Of a stretch of 64,000 nucleotides of DNA, positions 42,796 through 53,785 are shown in pieces; within the stretch, counting starts at the first letter, position 1; each line of letters begins with the position of its first letter. The DNA is from Arachis hypogaea. Its lineage: Eukaryota; Streptophyta; Magnoliopsida; Fabales; Fabaceae. The DNA lies in contig NC_092048.1 in assembly GCF_003086295.3 (NCBI RefSeq), positions 43,794,222 through 43,858,221 of the forward strand. The letters are read 5' to 3'. A model generated the notes under the pieces. That model ran no database searches. It saw only the letters and a list, made by a program, of their open reading frames with translations, and was not told the DNA's origin. The position numbers and the translations under genes are program-made.

Positions 42796-43277
42796 TTCCA
42801 AACCCTGTTCGTGTATTCAGCGACCGACATTTGACCTTGTTTCAATTACAGCAGTTCAAGCTCCTTAGCCGTTCTGACCGAGTTAGGAAAGTATTTCTTG
42901 TAAAACTCAGTTCAGAATACATCCCAGGGTATAGCAGCATCACCCTACTACAAAAGGCGATGCATCCCTTGCAACTAATACTGGGCTTCATCCGCTAACT
43001 GATAAGTTGCAAACTCAACACGTTGATCTTCAGGGACTTGCTGTGCTTGTAAAGTCCGCTCAATCGCTTGAAACCAATTGTCGGCCTCAGTAGAGTTTGT
43101 GGTTCCTCCGAAGATCGGTGGATGTATCTTTAGAAAAGTTGCAACCGTCATTGGCCCGTTATCCCCATTAGCGACGTTCCCATTTCCAGCTTGATTCCCT
43201 AGCACTTCGGCTATCGCTTGCATAGCCGCAGCCATATTTTTCAGGGTAGCCAAAAAGTTCATAGGGTCGTTTTCCAT
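42796..43277 (-). pseudogene. gypsy gag, N-terminal part
   Basis: The ATG at 43277 begins MENDPMNFLATLKNMAAAMQ; FLKIHPPIFGGTTNSTEADNWF and LQAQQVPEDQRVEFATYQLADEAQ follow (to 42978). After two or three stops or frame slips the same protein continues as GDAAIPWDVF, FYKKYFPNSVRTAKELELL and SVAEYTNR to about 42800. This is the retrotransposon gag domain, cut short at the junction with the plant-mobile-domain fragment. Confidence 0.8.
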
Positions 43278-43546
43278 TGTTTTAGGGTCCGTAGTACCTA
43301 TTCTACCTCTGCGTCGCCTGCGACCACGTTCACGAGTTGCTATCTGGTTCCTGTTCACACCAAACAAGTGATATCAAGGTGATCGGTCTCAATATCGCAA
43401 GTCTATTGCTTCAAACTCCCAAATGCATGGTCATGAACATTCATGTCACATTTATCAGTTAGATAACCTAGTTTAGCATGTACAGACAACCAGAGTATGC
43501 CCAGAAGCATAGTCAGTCAGTCCCTCGGGCTCTACAGGAATGAACT

Positions 43547-43558
43547 GCTCTGATACCA
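43547..43558 (-). other. primer-binding site (tRNA-iMet) of the gypsy fragment
   Basis: The minus strand reads TGGTATCAGAGC, the standard complement of the plant initiator-tRNA-Met 3' end, 3 nt after the LTR end at 43562. Confidence 0.85.
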
Positions 43559-43561
43559 TAA

Positions 43562-43951
43562 TGTAACACTCTACCACACAGAGCATTATGCTTAAGTCAT
43601 AAAACAGAGGTGTGAAGTATTACGACCTCTAAGAATAAAATATATACATAGATATAGTTGAAAAAATTTGTAACTAGTAGCTTTGAAGAAAGGTTTAAGT
43701 AAAAACCGCGAAAAGAAAAGCGCATTACACTCGTAAATGTAAAACCGGAGAAAAGATAAGGGTAAGACGTGAGTATATACAAAGAATTGAGTACCAAAAT
43801 ACAGAATATCAAGCTCCGGATGCAACCTGCAAAGTTAAAGCTGGCCGGAGTATAAATACATATATAGGCATAAGTATATATCCCAAGATAACCCAACATG
43901 CATAAAGAAAACACATAGTTCTCCAAAAAGCCTCTAAGAGGATTAAACATC

Positions 43952-43986
<35 letters not shown>

Positions 43987-45096
43987 TATATACATAACAA
44001 ACAACCCCAAAATATAACTTCCTAACTTCGCTTGCCAAAGAAACCTCCAGATGCTCACCGAGGCACATCTCGACTTGCAAAAAAAAAAAATAACATAGAT
44101 ATGGAATGAGAACCGGAGGTTCTCAGCATGGTAATGGTGCCCATATACATAATATATAAGGTCCCGAAAAAGTCAGAGGTGATCCTAGAAATCCGACACT
44201 CAGATTTAAATCTTAAAGTTAATAAATGAAAAACCATAAATAGGGTAGGTTATCTAAGGTTCTTATTTCTAATTCCTTTAATTTCTAACTTAAACTCTAA
44301 TTTTCGCCTTCCTCCAATCCTTCAATACTACGATGCACAGACAAGGAATACAGACATAGCAAACACAAGTAGGATACAGATACAGCAGATAGCAAATATA
44401 GCAGGTAAGCATAATAATCATATAAGCAAGCCCAATTAATGCACAATCAAATAAAACACACATATGCATATGATGTATGTCTGCCTTATGGCAGATAAGT
44501 CTCACCTGTCAGTTATATAGCCAACCCGACATGTCCGGCATCTAACCCGGGAATCGTCCTCCTGAAAACTGGTGAGCGGTACAGTACAACGATCCTCACC
44601 TAGTGAGCGGTAAACCACCTCGATCCTTACAGACGTTTTCAATTGGAAAACAGCACATACGTGGGCGGTAAATAACCACGATCCCCACAAAACAATTTCT
44701 TATCAAATCTGGTGGGCGATAAATAAATACAATCCCCACAAAATATTTCCATATCAAATTCATCTTCGTCATCATTCAATTCATTCATCAATTATCATCA
44801 TCACACCTCCCATTCCTTTCATCAATAATTCACACTCAAAATATAATTCTCTTCTTAACTAAATAAAACTCAAAACATAATACTTTTCTTGATAAATTGA
44901 AACTCCAATATAATACTTTTCTTAATAAATCAAGTTCCAAAATATAATGCATTTCTTTTCTTTATAAATCGAAGTCAAATAATATAATTGTTCCGAGGGT
45001 TACCTGAAACTGGAGGTCGATCTCGGACGAGATCTTCTGTACTGGTCGGAGATAACGTGTCTGGCTGGCTGATGGCGCCCGGAGCTGTTGTATCCA
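43562..45096 (-). repeat. partial 5' LTR of the gypsy fragment
   Basis: Its minus-strand 3' end is GAGTGTTACA at 43562. It contains an (TA)n(CA)n microsatellite at ~43952-43990 and many GTGAGCGGTA/GTGGGCGGTAA repeats at 44570-44720 (plus-strand reading). Its outer end is not visible because element C begins at 45097. Confidence 0.65.
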
Positions 45097-46635
45097 TGAT
45101 GAGCGGATAATTTATACGCTTTTGGCATTATTTTTACTTAGTTTTTAGTATGATTTAGTTGGTTTTTAGTATATTTTTATTAGTTTTTAATTAAAAATCA
45201 CATTTCTGGACTTTACTATGAGTTTGTGTGTTTTTCTGTGATTTCAGGTATTTTCTGGTTGAAATTGAGGGAGCTGAGCAAAAATCTGATTCAGGCTGAA
45301 AAAGGACTACTGATGCTGTTGGATTCTGACCTCCCTGCACTCAAAGTGGATTTTCTAGAGCTACAGAACTCCAAATGGCGCGCTCTCAATTGCGTTGAAA
45401 AGTAAACATCCAGGGCTTTCCAGCAATATATAATAGTCTATACTTTGCTCAAGGATAGACGATGTAAACTGGCGTTCAACGCCAGTTCCATGTTGCAGTC
45501 TGGCGTCTAGCGCCAGAAACAAGTTACAAGTTGGAGTTCAATGCCAGAAACAGGTTACAACCTGGCGTTGAACACCCAAAACAGCCCAGGCATGTAAGAA
45601 GCTTAAGTCTCAGCCCCAGCACACACCAAGTGGGCCCCAGAAGTGGATTTCTGCACCATCTATCATAGTTTGTTCATTTTCTGTAAACCTAGGTTACTAG
45701 TTTAGTATTTAAACAACTTTTAGAGGTTTATTTCGCACCTCATGACATTTTAGATCTGAACTTTGTACTCTTTGACGGCATGAGTCTCTAAACTCCATTG
45801 TTGGGGGTGAGGAGCTCTGCTGTGTTTCAATGAATTAATGCAACTATTTCTGTTTTCTATTCAAACACGCTTGTTTTTATCTAAGAGGTTCATTCGCACT
45901 TCAATATGATGGATGTGATGATCCGTGACAGTCATCACCATTCTCAACCTATGAACGTGTGCCTGACAACCACCTCCGTTCTACTTTCGATTGAATGAAT
46001 ATCTCTTGGATTCCTTAATCAGAATCTTCGTGGTATAAGCTAGAATCCATTGGCAGCATTCTTGAGAATCCGGAAAGTCTAAACCTTATCTGTGGTATTC
46101 CGAGTAGGATTCAGGGATTGAATGACTGTGACGAGCTTCAAACTCGCGAGTGTTGGGCGTAGTGACAGACGCAAAAGGATCAATGGATCCTATTCTAACA
46201 TGATCGAGAACCGACAGATGATTAGCCGTGCGGTGACAGCGCACCTGGACCTTTTTCACTGAGAGGACGGATGGTAGCCATTGACAACGGTGATCCACCA
46301 ACACACAGCTTGCCATAGGAGGAACCTTGCGTGCGTGAAGAAGAAGACAGGGAGAAAGCAGAGATTCAGAAGACAAAGCATCTCCAAAACTCCAACATAT
46401 TCTCCATTACTGCATACCAAGTATTTATTTTATGTTCCCTTGTTCATTTGCAAGTCAACTGATAATTATAATTGACCTCCTAACTAAGATTTACAAGATA
46501 ACCAGAGATTGCTTCAAACCAACAATCTCCGTGGGATTCGACCCTTACTCACGTAAGGTATTACTTGGACGACCCAGTGCACTTGCTGGTTAGTGGTACG
46601 AATTGTGAAAAGTGTGATTCACAATTCGTGCACCA
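45097..46635 (+). repeat. 5' LTR of element C
   Basis: 1,539 bp, TGATGAGCGG to GTGCACCA. The palindrome cluster is at ~45470-45575. Its last 38 bases contain a perfect 12-bp inverted repeat (46598-46609 and 46618-46629, 8-nt loop). Confidence 0.9.
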
Positions 46636-46641
46636 AGTTTT

Positions 46642-46659
46642 TGGCACCGTTGCCGGGGA
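46642..46659 (+). other. primer-binding site of C (tRNA-Asp, one mismatch)
   Basis: TGGCACCGTTGCCGGGGA, six bases after the LTR; one base (A for G at position 5) differs from the site in A and D. Confidence 0.85.
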
Positions 46660-48021
46660 TTGTTCGAGTTTGAACAACTAAAGGTTTATTTTGTTGGTTA
46701 GATTAGGAATAATTTATTTTGTTGCTATAGAGTCATCAAATCTGAGTCCTTTAATTTATTTTCAAAAAAAAAATTTTTCAAAAATATTATTTTTCTTTAT
46801 TAAATTTTTAATTTTTTTTGTGAGTTTAGTGTCATGTTTTAAGTTTGGTGTCAACTGCATTCTTATCTTTTTCTCTTAAATTTTCGAATTTGTGTTCTTT
46901 ATTCTTCCTTGATCTTCAAGTTGTTCTTGTTTATTTTTCTTGTTTGATCTTTGGTTTTTCTTGTTCTGTGTCTTTTCTTGTTTTACTTGTGCTTTCTCAA
47001 AACATTAGTTTTCAAAAATTTTATTTTTAGTTATTAAAAATACCTCTTTAAAACAAGTGTTACATTTACTGCTCAATTGGCTAGAGCGTTGGTTTATGTT
47101 CTTGGTGATTGGGTATCTTCTTTTTAAAATCTTTTTCAAAAATAATTTTTCTTTGATTGAATCTTGTGCCAAACTTTAAGTTTGGTGTTTTCTTGTTAAT
47201 CTTTTTATAATTTTCGAAAATTTTATTGAAGTTTTCTAAAAATTTTAAGTTTGGTGTTCTTTCTGTTGTTCTTGTTGTTCTTGTGAATCTTCAAAGTGTT
47301 CTTGAGTTTTCTTTGTGTTTAGATCTTAAAATTTTTAAGTTTGGTGTTCCTTGGTGTTCTCCCTCCAAAATTTTCGAAAACAAGGAGCATTAGATCTAAA
47401 AATTTTAAGTCTTGTGTCTTTTGTGTGTTTTTCTCTTTCATCATTAAATTCAAAAATATATTTTCTCTTTATTTTAAGTAATTTTCAAAATTTTCCATTA
47501 AAAATTCAAATTTTTATTTTAAAACTTTTTGTTTTATCTTATCTTAGTTTTAAAATTTCAAAAATAATATCTTTTTCAAAATCTTATCTTATCTTATTCC
47601 AAATTAAAAATTTAATATTCAAATTTCAAATTTCAAATTTCAAAATTTCAAATTTCAAAATTTAATTTTCAAAATTTAATTTTCAAACTTAAAAATCAAA
47701 TCTTTTCAAAATTTAAATCTCTTTCAAATCTTTATCTTATATTGTTGACTTTTTCAAAATTCAAAATTCAAAATTTAATTTTCAAATTTAAAATTTAAAT
47801 TTCAAAACTTCCTAACTACTTTCTCTCTCTTCATTTTTCGAAAATTCTCACCCACATCTTTTTAATTAATTAATTTAGTTTTTAATTTTCTTTTATTTCT
47901 TTTTCTTCTAATTTTCGAAATTATACTCAATTTTTTATTTATTTTATTTTATTTTATTTTAATTTTGATTTTCAAAAAAAAAAATTTAATTTGCAATCCG
48001 TATCATCACCCTTTTTCCATC
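46660..48021 (+). other. AT-rich leader of element C
   Basis: Non-coding, rich in CAAAAATT, TTTTCGAAAA and AATTTCAAA. TAAGTTTGGTGT occurs four times, at 46840-46851, 47177-47188, 47246-47257 and 47336-47347. The second copy is the right half of the inverted repeat CCAAACTTTAAGTTTGG. A tRNA-like segment lies at 47066-47115. Confidence 0.7.
47066..47115 (+). other. tRNA-like segment in the leader of C
   Basis: The segment containing GCTCAATTGGCTAGAGCG resembles a tRNA D-arm with its A-box, followed by an anticodon-arm-like GTTCTTGGTGATTGGG. There is no acceptor stem closure and no B-box, so it is not a tRNA gene. Element D has two homologous segments (59971-60025 and 60131-60185, minus). Confidence 0.5.
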
Positions 48022-48990
48022 ATGGACATAAGTGGAAATGAACAGTCTAGAAGGACTCTGGGGTCATATGCTAACCCCACTACTGCTTCATATGGGAGTA
48101 GTATCTGTATACCCTCCATCGAAGTCAGTAGCTTTGAGTTGAATCCTCAGCTCATTATCATGGTGCAGCAGAGTTGCCAGTATTCCGGTCTTCCACAGGA
48201 AGAACCTACAGAGTTTCTAGCACAGTTTTTACAAATTGCTGACACAGTACATGATAAGAAAGTAGATCAGGATGTCTACAGATTATTACTATTTCCATTT
48301 GCTGTAAAAGATTAAGCTAAGAGGTGGTTAAATAACCAACCTAAAGCTAGCATAAGGACATGGAAACAGCTGACAGAAAAATTCCTGAATCAATACTTCC
48401 CTCCAAAACGGATGACACAGCTAAGGCTGGACATCCAAGGCTTTAAACAAGGAGATAGTGAATCTCTTTATGATGCCTGGGAGAGATACAGAGAGATGCT
48501 AAGAAAATGCCCCTCTGAAATGTTTTCAGAATGGGTGCAGTTAGACATCTTCTATTATGGGCTTACAGAGAAAGCTCAGATTTCTCTAGACCACTCAGTT
48601 GGTGGATCTATACATATGAGAAAAACAATTGAAGAAGCTCAAGATCTCATTGATATAGTTGCCAGAAATCAGCATCTGTACCTAAGCAGTGAATCTTCCA
48701 TGAAAGAAGAGGCTAAAACAGTAACTGCTGAACTCAATCCTGCAGAACAAATTACAGAATTCAATAAGCAATTAGACTTTCTAACAAAACAGCTGGCCGA
48801 ATTCAAGGAGATACTACAAGACACAAGAATGGCTAATCTGAATATGGAAGTACAGTTGAAGCAAACAGAACAGCAGTTATCAAAACAAATAACAGAAGAG
48901 TGCCAAGCAGTTCAATTAAAAAGTGGAAAAACATTAAATACCTCACTTCAAGGCAGCAGGAAGCCAAGAAATAAACAACCGGCTATCTAA
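48022..48990 (+). pseudogene. gag of element C, one internal stop
   Basis: ATG at 48022 (MDISGNEQSRRTLGSYANP), same frame to 48990. Capsid-type motifs: SFELNPQLIIMVQQSCQYSG, QFLQIADTVHDKKVDQDVYR, WLNNQPKASIRTWKQLTEKF, ESLYDAWERYREMLRKCP and QLDIFYYGL. Then a heptad-like coiled coil (QLDFLTKQLAEFKEILQDTR). A TAA at 48313-48315 stands where element D has CAA (KDQAKR). The frame ends at 48990, just before the palindrome array, while in D gag runs through the array; a frameshift has therefore separated gag from the protease. Confidence 0.85.
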
Positions 48991-49031
48991 AATCCCTTTG
49001 AGGACAGTAAGAGCCCAGAGAGGAATAACTC

Positions 49032-49173
49032 TGGTGTTCAAATGCCAGAAACTGGCAAGGAGTTGGCGTCAAACGCCCAATGGAAGCTCAGTTCTGGCGT
49101 TCAAACGCCAGGAACAAGTAAGGAGTTGGCGTCCAACGCCACTCCAGTTTCCAACCTGGCTTTCAAATGCCAG
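49032..49173 (+). repeat. palindrome array at the gag-protease junction of C
   Basis: Five units with TGG starts at 49032, 49064, 49095, 49127 and 49158 (spacing 31-32 bp), of the type CTGGCGTTCAAACGCCAG. Several have a one-base insertion in the centre relative to the arrays of A. The equivalent array in D (58085-58290) is in the coding frame. Confidence 0.8.
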
Positions 49174-49542
49174 TGAGGGATCAGACACCTGCAAGTGCTG
49201 ATAATAAATCCCTCAAGAAGGCTTCTCAACCTACCTCTGTAGGAAATAAACCTACAACAACTAAGGTTGAGGAATACAAAGCCAAGATGCCTTATCCTCA
49301 AAAACTCCGCAAAGAGGAGCATGATAAGCAATTTGCCCGCTTTGCAGACTATCTCAGGACTCTTAAAATAAAGATTCCGTTTGCAGAGGCACTTGAGCAA
49401 ATACCCTCTTATGCCAAGTTCATAAAAGATATCTTGAGTCATAAGAAGGATTGGAGAGAAACTAAAAGAGTTCTCCTCACTGAAGAATGCAGTGCAGTCA
49501 TTCTGAAAAGCTTCCCAGAAAAGCTTAAAGATCCCGGGAGCT
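49167..49542 (+). pseudogene. protease region of C, N-terminal part, cut by D
   Basis: The frame reads PVRDQTPASADNKSLKKAS, then [48 protein letters not shown] and [23 protein letters not shown], identical in plan to D (58027-57680). It is interrupted by element D at 49543 and continues at 61862. Confidence 0.85.
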
Positions 49543-51083
49543 TGGTGCACGAATTGTGAATCACACTTTTCAGAACGCGTACCACTAACCAGCAAGTGTA
49601 CTGGGTCGTCCAAGTAATACCTTACGTGAGTAAGGGTCGAATCCCACGGAGATTGTTGGTTTGAAGCAATCTATGGTTATCTTGTAAATCTTAGTCAGGA
49701 AGTCAATTATGTTTATCAGTTGAATTATGAATAACCAAGAGAGCATAAATTAAAGGTTACTTGTTGTGCAGTAATGGAGAATATGTTGGAGTTTTGGAGA
49801 TGCTTTGTCTTCTGAATCTCTGCTTTCCTCTGTCCTTTGATTCACGCACGCACGTCCTCCTATGGCAAGCTGTGTGTTGGTGGATCACCGTTGTCAATGG
49901 CTACCTTCCATCCTTCCAGTGAAAACTACGCTCACGCGCTCTGTCACAGCACGGCTAATCACCGGTTGGTTCTCGATCCGGTTGGAATAGGATTTACTAT
50001 CCTTTTGCATCTGTCACTAACGCCCAGCCTTCAGGAGTTTGAAGCTCGTCACAGTCACTCAATCCTTGAATCCTACTCGGAATACCACAGACAAGGTTTA
50101 GACGTTCCGGATTCTCATGAATGCCGCCATCAGTTCTAGCTTATACCACGGAGATTCTGATTAAGAGATCTCAGAGATACTCATTCAATCGGATATAGAA
50201 CGGAGGTGGTTGTCAGGCACACGTTCATAGTTTGAGGAAGGTGATGAATGTCACTGATCATCACCTTCATCACAGTTAAGCGCGAATGAACATCTTAGAT
50301 AGGAACAAGCGTGTTTGAATAGAAAACAGAAATACTTGCATTAATTCATTGAGACACAGCAGAGCTCCTCACCCCCAACAATGGGGTTTAGAGACTCATG
50401 CCGTCAGAGAATACAAAGTTTAGATCTGAAATGTCATGAGATACAAAATAAGTCTCTAAAAGCTGTTTAAATACTAAACTAGTAGCCTAGGGTTACAAAA
50501 TATGAGTGGACTATGATGAATGATGCAGAGGTCCACTTCTGGGGCCCACTTGGTGTGTGCTGGGGCTGAGATTTGAGTGAGTCACGTGCAGAGGCCATTT
50601 GTGGAGTTGAACGCCAGTTTTTATGCCAGTTTGGGCGTTCAACTCCAGTTTTTGATCCTTTTCTGGCGCTGGACGCCAGAATTGGGCAGAGAACTGGCGT
50701 TGAAAGCCAGTTTACGTCATCTATCCTTGTGCAAGGTATGGACTATTATATATTGCTGGATAGCCCTGGATGTCTACTTTCCAATTCAATTGGAAGCATG
50801 CCATTTCGAGTTCTGTAGCTCCAGAAAATCCAATTTGAGTGCAGGGAGGTCAGAATCCAACAGCATTAGCAGTCCTTTTTCAGCCTGAATCAGATTTTTG
50901 CTCAGCTCCTTCAATTTCAGCCAGAAAAATACCTGAAATTACAGAAAAACACACAACTCATAGTAAAGTCCAGAAATATGAATTTTTCCTAAAAACTACT
51001 AGAAATAGACTAAAAACTAACTAAAACATACTCTAAACTATATGAAATTATCCCCAAAAAGCGTATAAAATATCCGCTCATCA
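49543..51083 (-). repeat. 3' LTR of element D
   Basis: 1,541 bp, the same length as 60321-61861, about 13 differences by eye. Palindrome cluster at ~50606-50712. Confidence 0.94.
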
Positions 51084-51085
51084 CA

Positions 51086-51120
51086 ACACCAAACTTAAAC
51101 TGTTGCTTGTCCTCAAGCAA
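51086..51120 (-). promoter_or_regulatory. 35-nt hairpin module of D, beside the 3' LTR
   Basis: Minus strand: TTGCTTGAGGACAAGCAA (51120-51103), 5 nt, TAAGTTTGGTGT (51097-51086), 2 nt before the LTR TG at 51083. Same geometry as 10590-10624 of A. Confidence 0.72.
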
Positions 51121-52154
51121 CTAGACAAATAAAATAGAAGACTAATAGGTTGAGAAGCAATAATATCTCAGAGTTTTTGATTGAAGCTTAGATTCTAATT
51201 AGATGAGCGGGACTAGTAGCTTTTTGCTTCTGAACAGTTTTGGCATCTCACTTTATCCATTGAAGCTCAGAGTGATTGGCATCTATAGGAACTCAGAATT
51301 CAGATAGTGTTATTGATTCTCTTAGTTCAGTGTGATGATTCTTGAACACAGCTTCTTTATGAGTCTTTGCCGTGGCCCTAAGCACTTTGTTTTCCAGTAT
51401 TACTACAGGATACATAAATGCCACAGACACATAACTGGGTGAACCTTTTCAGATTGTGACTCAGCTTTGCTAAAGTCCCCAATTAGAGGTGTCCAGAGTT
51501 CTTAAGCACACTCTTCTTTTTGCTTTGGACCTTGACTTTAACCGCTCAGTCTCAAGTTTTCACTTGACACCTGCACGCCACAAGCACATGGTTAGGGACA
51601 GCTTGGTTTAGCCGCTTAGACCAGGATTTCAGTCCTTTAGGCCCTCCTATCCACTGATGCTCAAAGCCTTGGGATCCTTTTTAATTGCCCTTGCCTTTTG
51701 GTTTTAAGGGTTATTGGCTTTTTCTGCTTGCTTTTTTTTTCTGCAAGCTTTGTTTTTTGCTGCTTTTTCTTGCTTCAAGAATCATTTTTATGATTTTTCA
51801 GATTATCAATAACATGTCTCATGTTCATTATTCTTTCAAGAGCCAACATATTTAACAGTCTTAAACAACAAATTCAAAAGACATATGCACTGTTCAAGCA
51901 TTCATTCAGAAGACAGAAGGCATTGCCACCACATTTAACCAATTAGAATTTGTTTTATTTAAACTCGAAATTTTATTGCTTCTTATTCAAAAGATCTACT
52001 ATTTTATTCATGTTTAATGATGATGAGAAAAATAAACTATAGCTTAATTGGAGATAAAATCAAAATAGATACTAATTACTACTATATGACTTCTAAGGTG
52101 CTTTTATAAGGACACTGTCACAGAGTTAAGGCAGAAATTGGAAATTAACAACCT
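51121..52154 (-). other. 3' untranslated region of element D
   Basis: Non-coding; about 51170-51690 corresponds to 10050-10500 of A in reverse (for example CCATGTGCTTGTGGCG/CGCCACAAGCACATGG). A pyrimidine-rich plus-strand stretch at 51700-51790 mirrors the A-rich stretch of A. The conservation in both elements suggests RNA function such as packaging or 3' processing, which is inference. Confidence 0.6.
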
Positions 52155-53276
52155 TTATTCTGGGGGTATGGGGGTTCCTCTGATCCTTGGGAGACTTGGT
52201 ATCACAGAAGATTTTTGGCGTTTCAGTTCCCTTAAGTCACGTCCCTGCTCCTCTTGTTCTTTAAGCATATGGGTCAGCATTTGACTGTGTTCCTTCTGTT
52301 GTTTTATTATCTGCTCCATAGCTTCCTGCATCTTGGTGATGGATGTCTCCAGATATTCCCAGTATTCAGCTTGAGGTATCTCTGGAAGGAATTCCTGTGC
52401 TCTCTTCTTGATGAGATCCTCCTGTGCCTGTTGTCTCTCCATTGATGCTTTGGTGATTGACTTTTCAATTAGGATATATTCATTTATTCCCATCTTGACT
52501 CCAGCGTCCTTGCAGAGCAGAGAAATCACGCTTGGATAAGCCAACCTAGCCTCTTTTGAATTTTTGTTAGCAATCTTATAGAGCTTAGTTGAAATCAGCT
52601 GATGAACCTCCACTTCCTTTCCCATCATGATGCAATGAATCATCACTGCTCTCTTAATTGTGACTTCAGAACGGTTGCTAGTGGGCAACAGAGAACGCCC
52701 AATGAAGTCCAGCCATCCTCTGGCAACTGGTTTGAGATCCTCCCTCTTGAGTTGATTTGGGACGCCCTTTGTGTTGGTGGTCCACCTGGCTCCAGGGATA
52801 CAGATGTCCTCTAGAATCTTATCCAGGCCAATGTCTACTCTCATCATCCTGCTGTTGAAGGAGTCTGGATCATCCTTTAGCTGAGGTAGCTTTAATATCT
52901 CTCTGATTTTGTCAGGGGTGGTATGAACAATCTTTCCCCTGACCATGGTCCGAAATTCGTAGCAGGCTGTTCCAGATAGTCTTTGCTTGTCAGTCTGCCA
53001 CATATTAGCATAGAACTCCTGGACTATGTTCCTTCCTACTTTCGTTTCAGGATTAGCTAGGACTTCCCAGTTCCTGATTCGAATTTGCTCCTGGATCTCC
53101 GGATATTCATCTTCTTTCAGATCGAATCTAACTTCCGGGATCACTGATCTCAGACCCATTACTTTAAGATAATGGTCTGAATGTTCTTTAGATAAGAACT
53201 TCCCTTGATTCCAAAGTGGTTTTGGAACGCTCTCTTTCTTGCCTCTTGGAGTGTATTGTTTCCCTTTGAGAGCCAT
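52155..53276 (-). CDS. third ORF of D (env-position, Athila/plant transposon protein)
   Basis: 373 aa, uninterrupted. I chose the ATG at 53276 (MALKGKQYTPRGKKESVPK) because the frame upstream of it runs through the 35-nt module and element A starts its homologue equivalently; the frame is open to an ATG at 53378. Features: basic N-terminus; a central globular region with FDLKEDEYPEIQEQIRIRNWEVL, VQEFYANMWQ, ARGWLDFIGRSLLPTSNRSEV and RAVMIHCIMMGKEVEV, typical of the putative plant transposon protein family found after pol in Athila elements; and a C-terminal coiled coil (MQEAMEQIIKQQKEHSQML, EEQGRDLRELKRQK). No signal peptide or membrane helix is evident in the chosen product, so an envelope role is not supported. 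The intact frame suits a young insertion. Confidence 0.82.
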   Translation of the reverse strand: MALKGKQYTPRGKKESVPKPLWNQGKFLSKEHSDHYLKVMGLRSVIPEVRFDLKEDEYPEIQEQIRIRNWEVLANPETKVGRNIVQEFYANMWQTDKQRLSGTACYEFRTMVRGKIVHTTPDKIREILKLPQLKDDPDSFNSRMMRVDIGLDKILEDICIPGARWTTNTKGVPNQLKREDLKPVARGWLDFIGRSLLPTSNRSEVTIKRAVMIHCIMMGKEVEVHQLISTKLYKIANKNSKEARLAYPSVISLLCKDAGVKMGINEYILIEKSITKASMERQQAQEDLIKKRAQEFLPEIPQAEYWEYLETSITKMQEAMEQIIKQQKEHSQMLTHMLKEQEEQGRDLRELKRQKSSVIPSLPRIRGTPIPPE

Positions 53277-53302
53277 AATCTTAGTAGTGATCTCGGATAA
53301 AC

Positions 53303-53337
53303 ACACCAAACTTAGAGGTTTGCTTGTCCTCAAGCAA
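53303..53337 (-). promoter_or_regulatory. 35-nt hairpin module of D, upstream of the third ORF
   Basis: Minus strand: TTGCTTGAGGACAAGCAA (53337-53320), 5 nt, TAAGTTTGGTGT (53314-53303), 26 nt before the ATG at 53276. Confidence 0.7.
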
Positions 53338-53785
53338 AAGAAAAGAAAGGAGAGGGATAGAAGGAGATTGAGTAGCACTTGTTGATGAAGGAGGGGGAGG
53401 CCGAGCCCAATTTAAAGGGGTGGGGGGTGGGTTTTTCGAAAAATTGGAGGAGATAAGATAAAAAGATTGAGTTGAAAAAGATAAGATAGAAGATAGAGTT
53501 TAATTTTGAAAAGATATGATAGATTTTTGAAAAAGATAACTCTGAATTTTGAAAAAGATATGGATTAGTTGAAAAGATTTTTGAGTGAAAAAGATAGATT
53601 TGTTTTCAGAAAAGATTTTGAAAAGAGTTGGATTGAATTTGGAAAGATGGATTTTTAGAAATTAGGGATTTTAGAAACCAGGGTTCTTGATATGTTCATG
53701 TAAAAATCATGCATTGAAGCATAAAATTTGAAATTAAAATGGAAATACGTGTGGGATTCCTGGATTTGGCTCCTCCCTGTCCTCC

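Larger units (their letters stand above)
42796..45096 (-). mobile_element. Ty3-gypsy 5' fragment (LTR, primer site, gag start)
   Basis: On the minus strand: LTR (right part, 45096 leftwards to 43562), a tRNA-iMet primer site (43558-43547, TGGTATCAGAGC) three bases after the LTR end GTGTTACA, then gag (43277 to ~42796). Everything beyond the first ~160 gag codons is missing, and the right end is cut by element C at 45097. The iMet primer plus gag type suggests a chromovirus/Tekay-like element. It is a fragment only. Confidence 0.8.

Noticed and set aside
42726..42998. plus-strand 90-codon frame
   Set aside because: It is the antisense shadow of the gypsy gag, which is recognisable on the minus strand.
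47066..47115. functional tRNA gene
   Set aside because: Only a D-arm-like and partial anticodon-arm-like sequence is present; acceptor stem, B-box and T-arm are missing.
47351..47665. 104-codon hydrophobic frame in the leader of C
   Set aside because: Phe/Ile/Leu-rich translation of TTC/TTT-rich leader; a similar frame arises in the leader of D by the same composition.
49837..50139. 100-codon frame repeated at 60669-60917
   Set aside because: It is conserved only because it lies in both LTRs of D; LTR sequence, not a gene.
53277..53378. longer N-terminus of the D third ORF with a hydrophobic leader
   Set aside because: The upstream frame (MLLNLLLSLSFLFF...) would look like a signal peptide but is the translation of the 35-nt module and its surroundings; A starts its homologue after the module.
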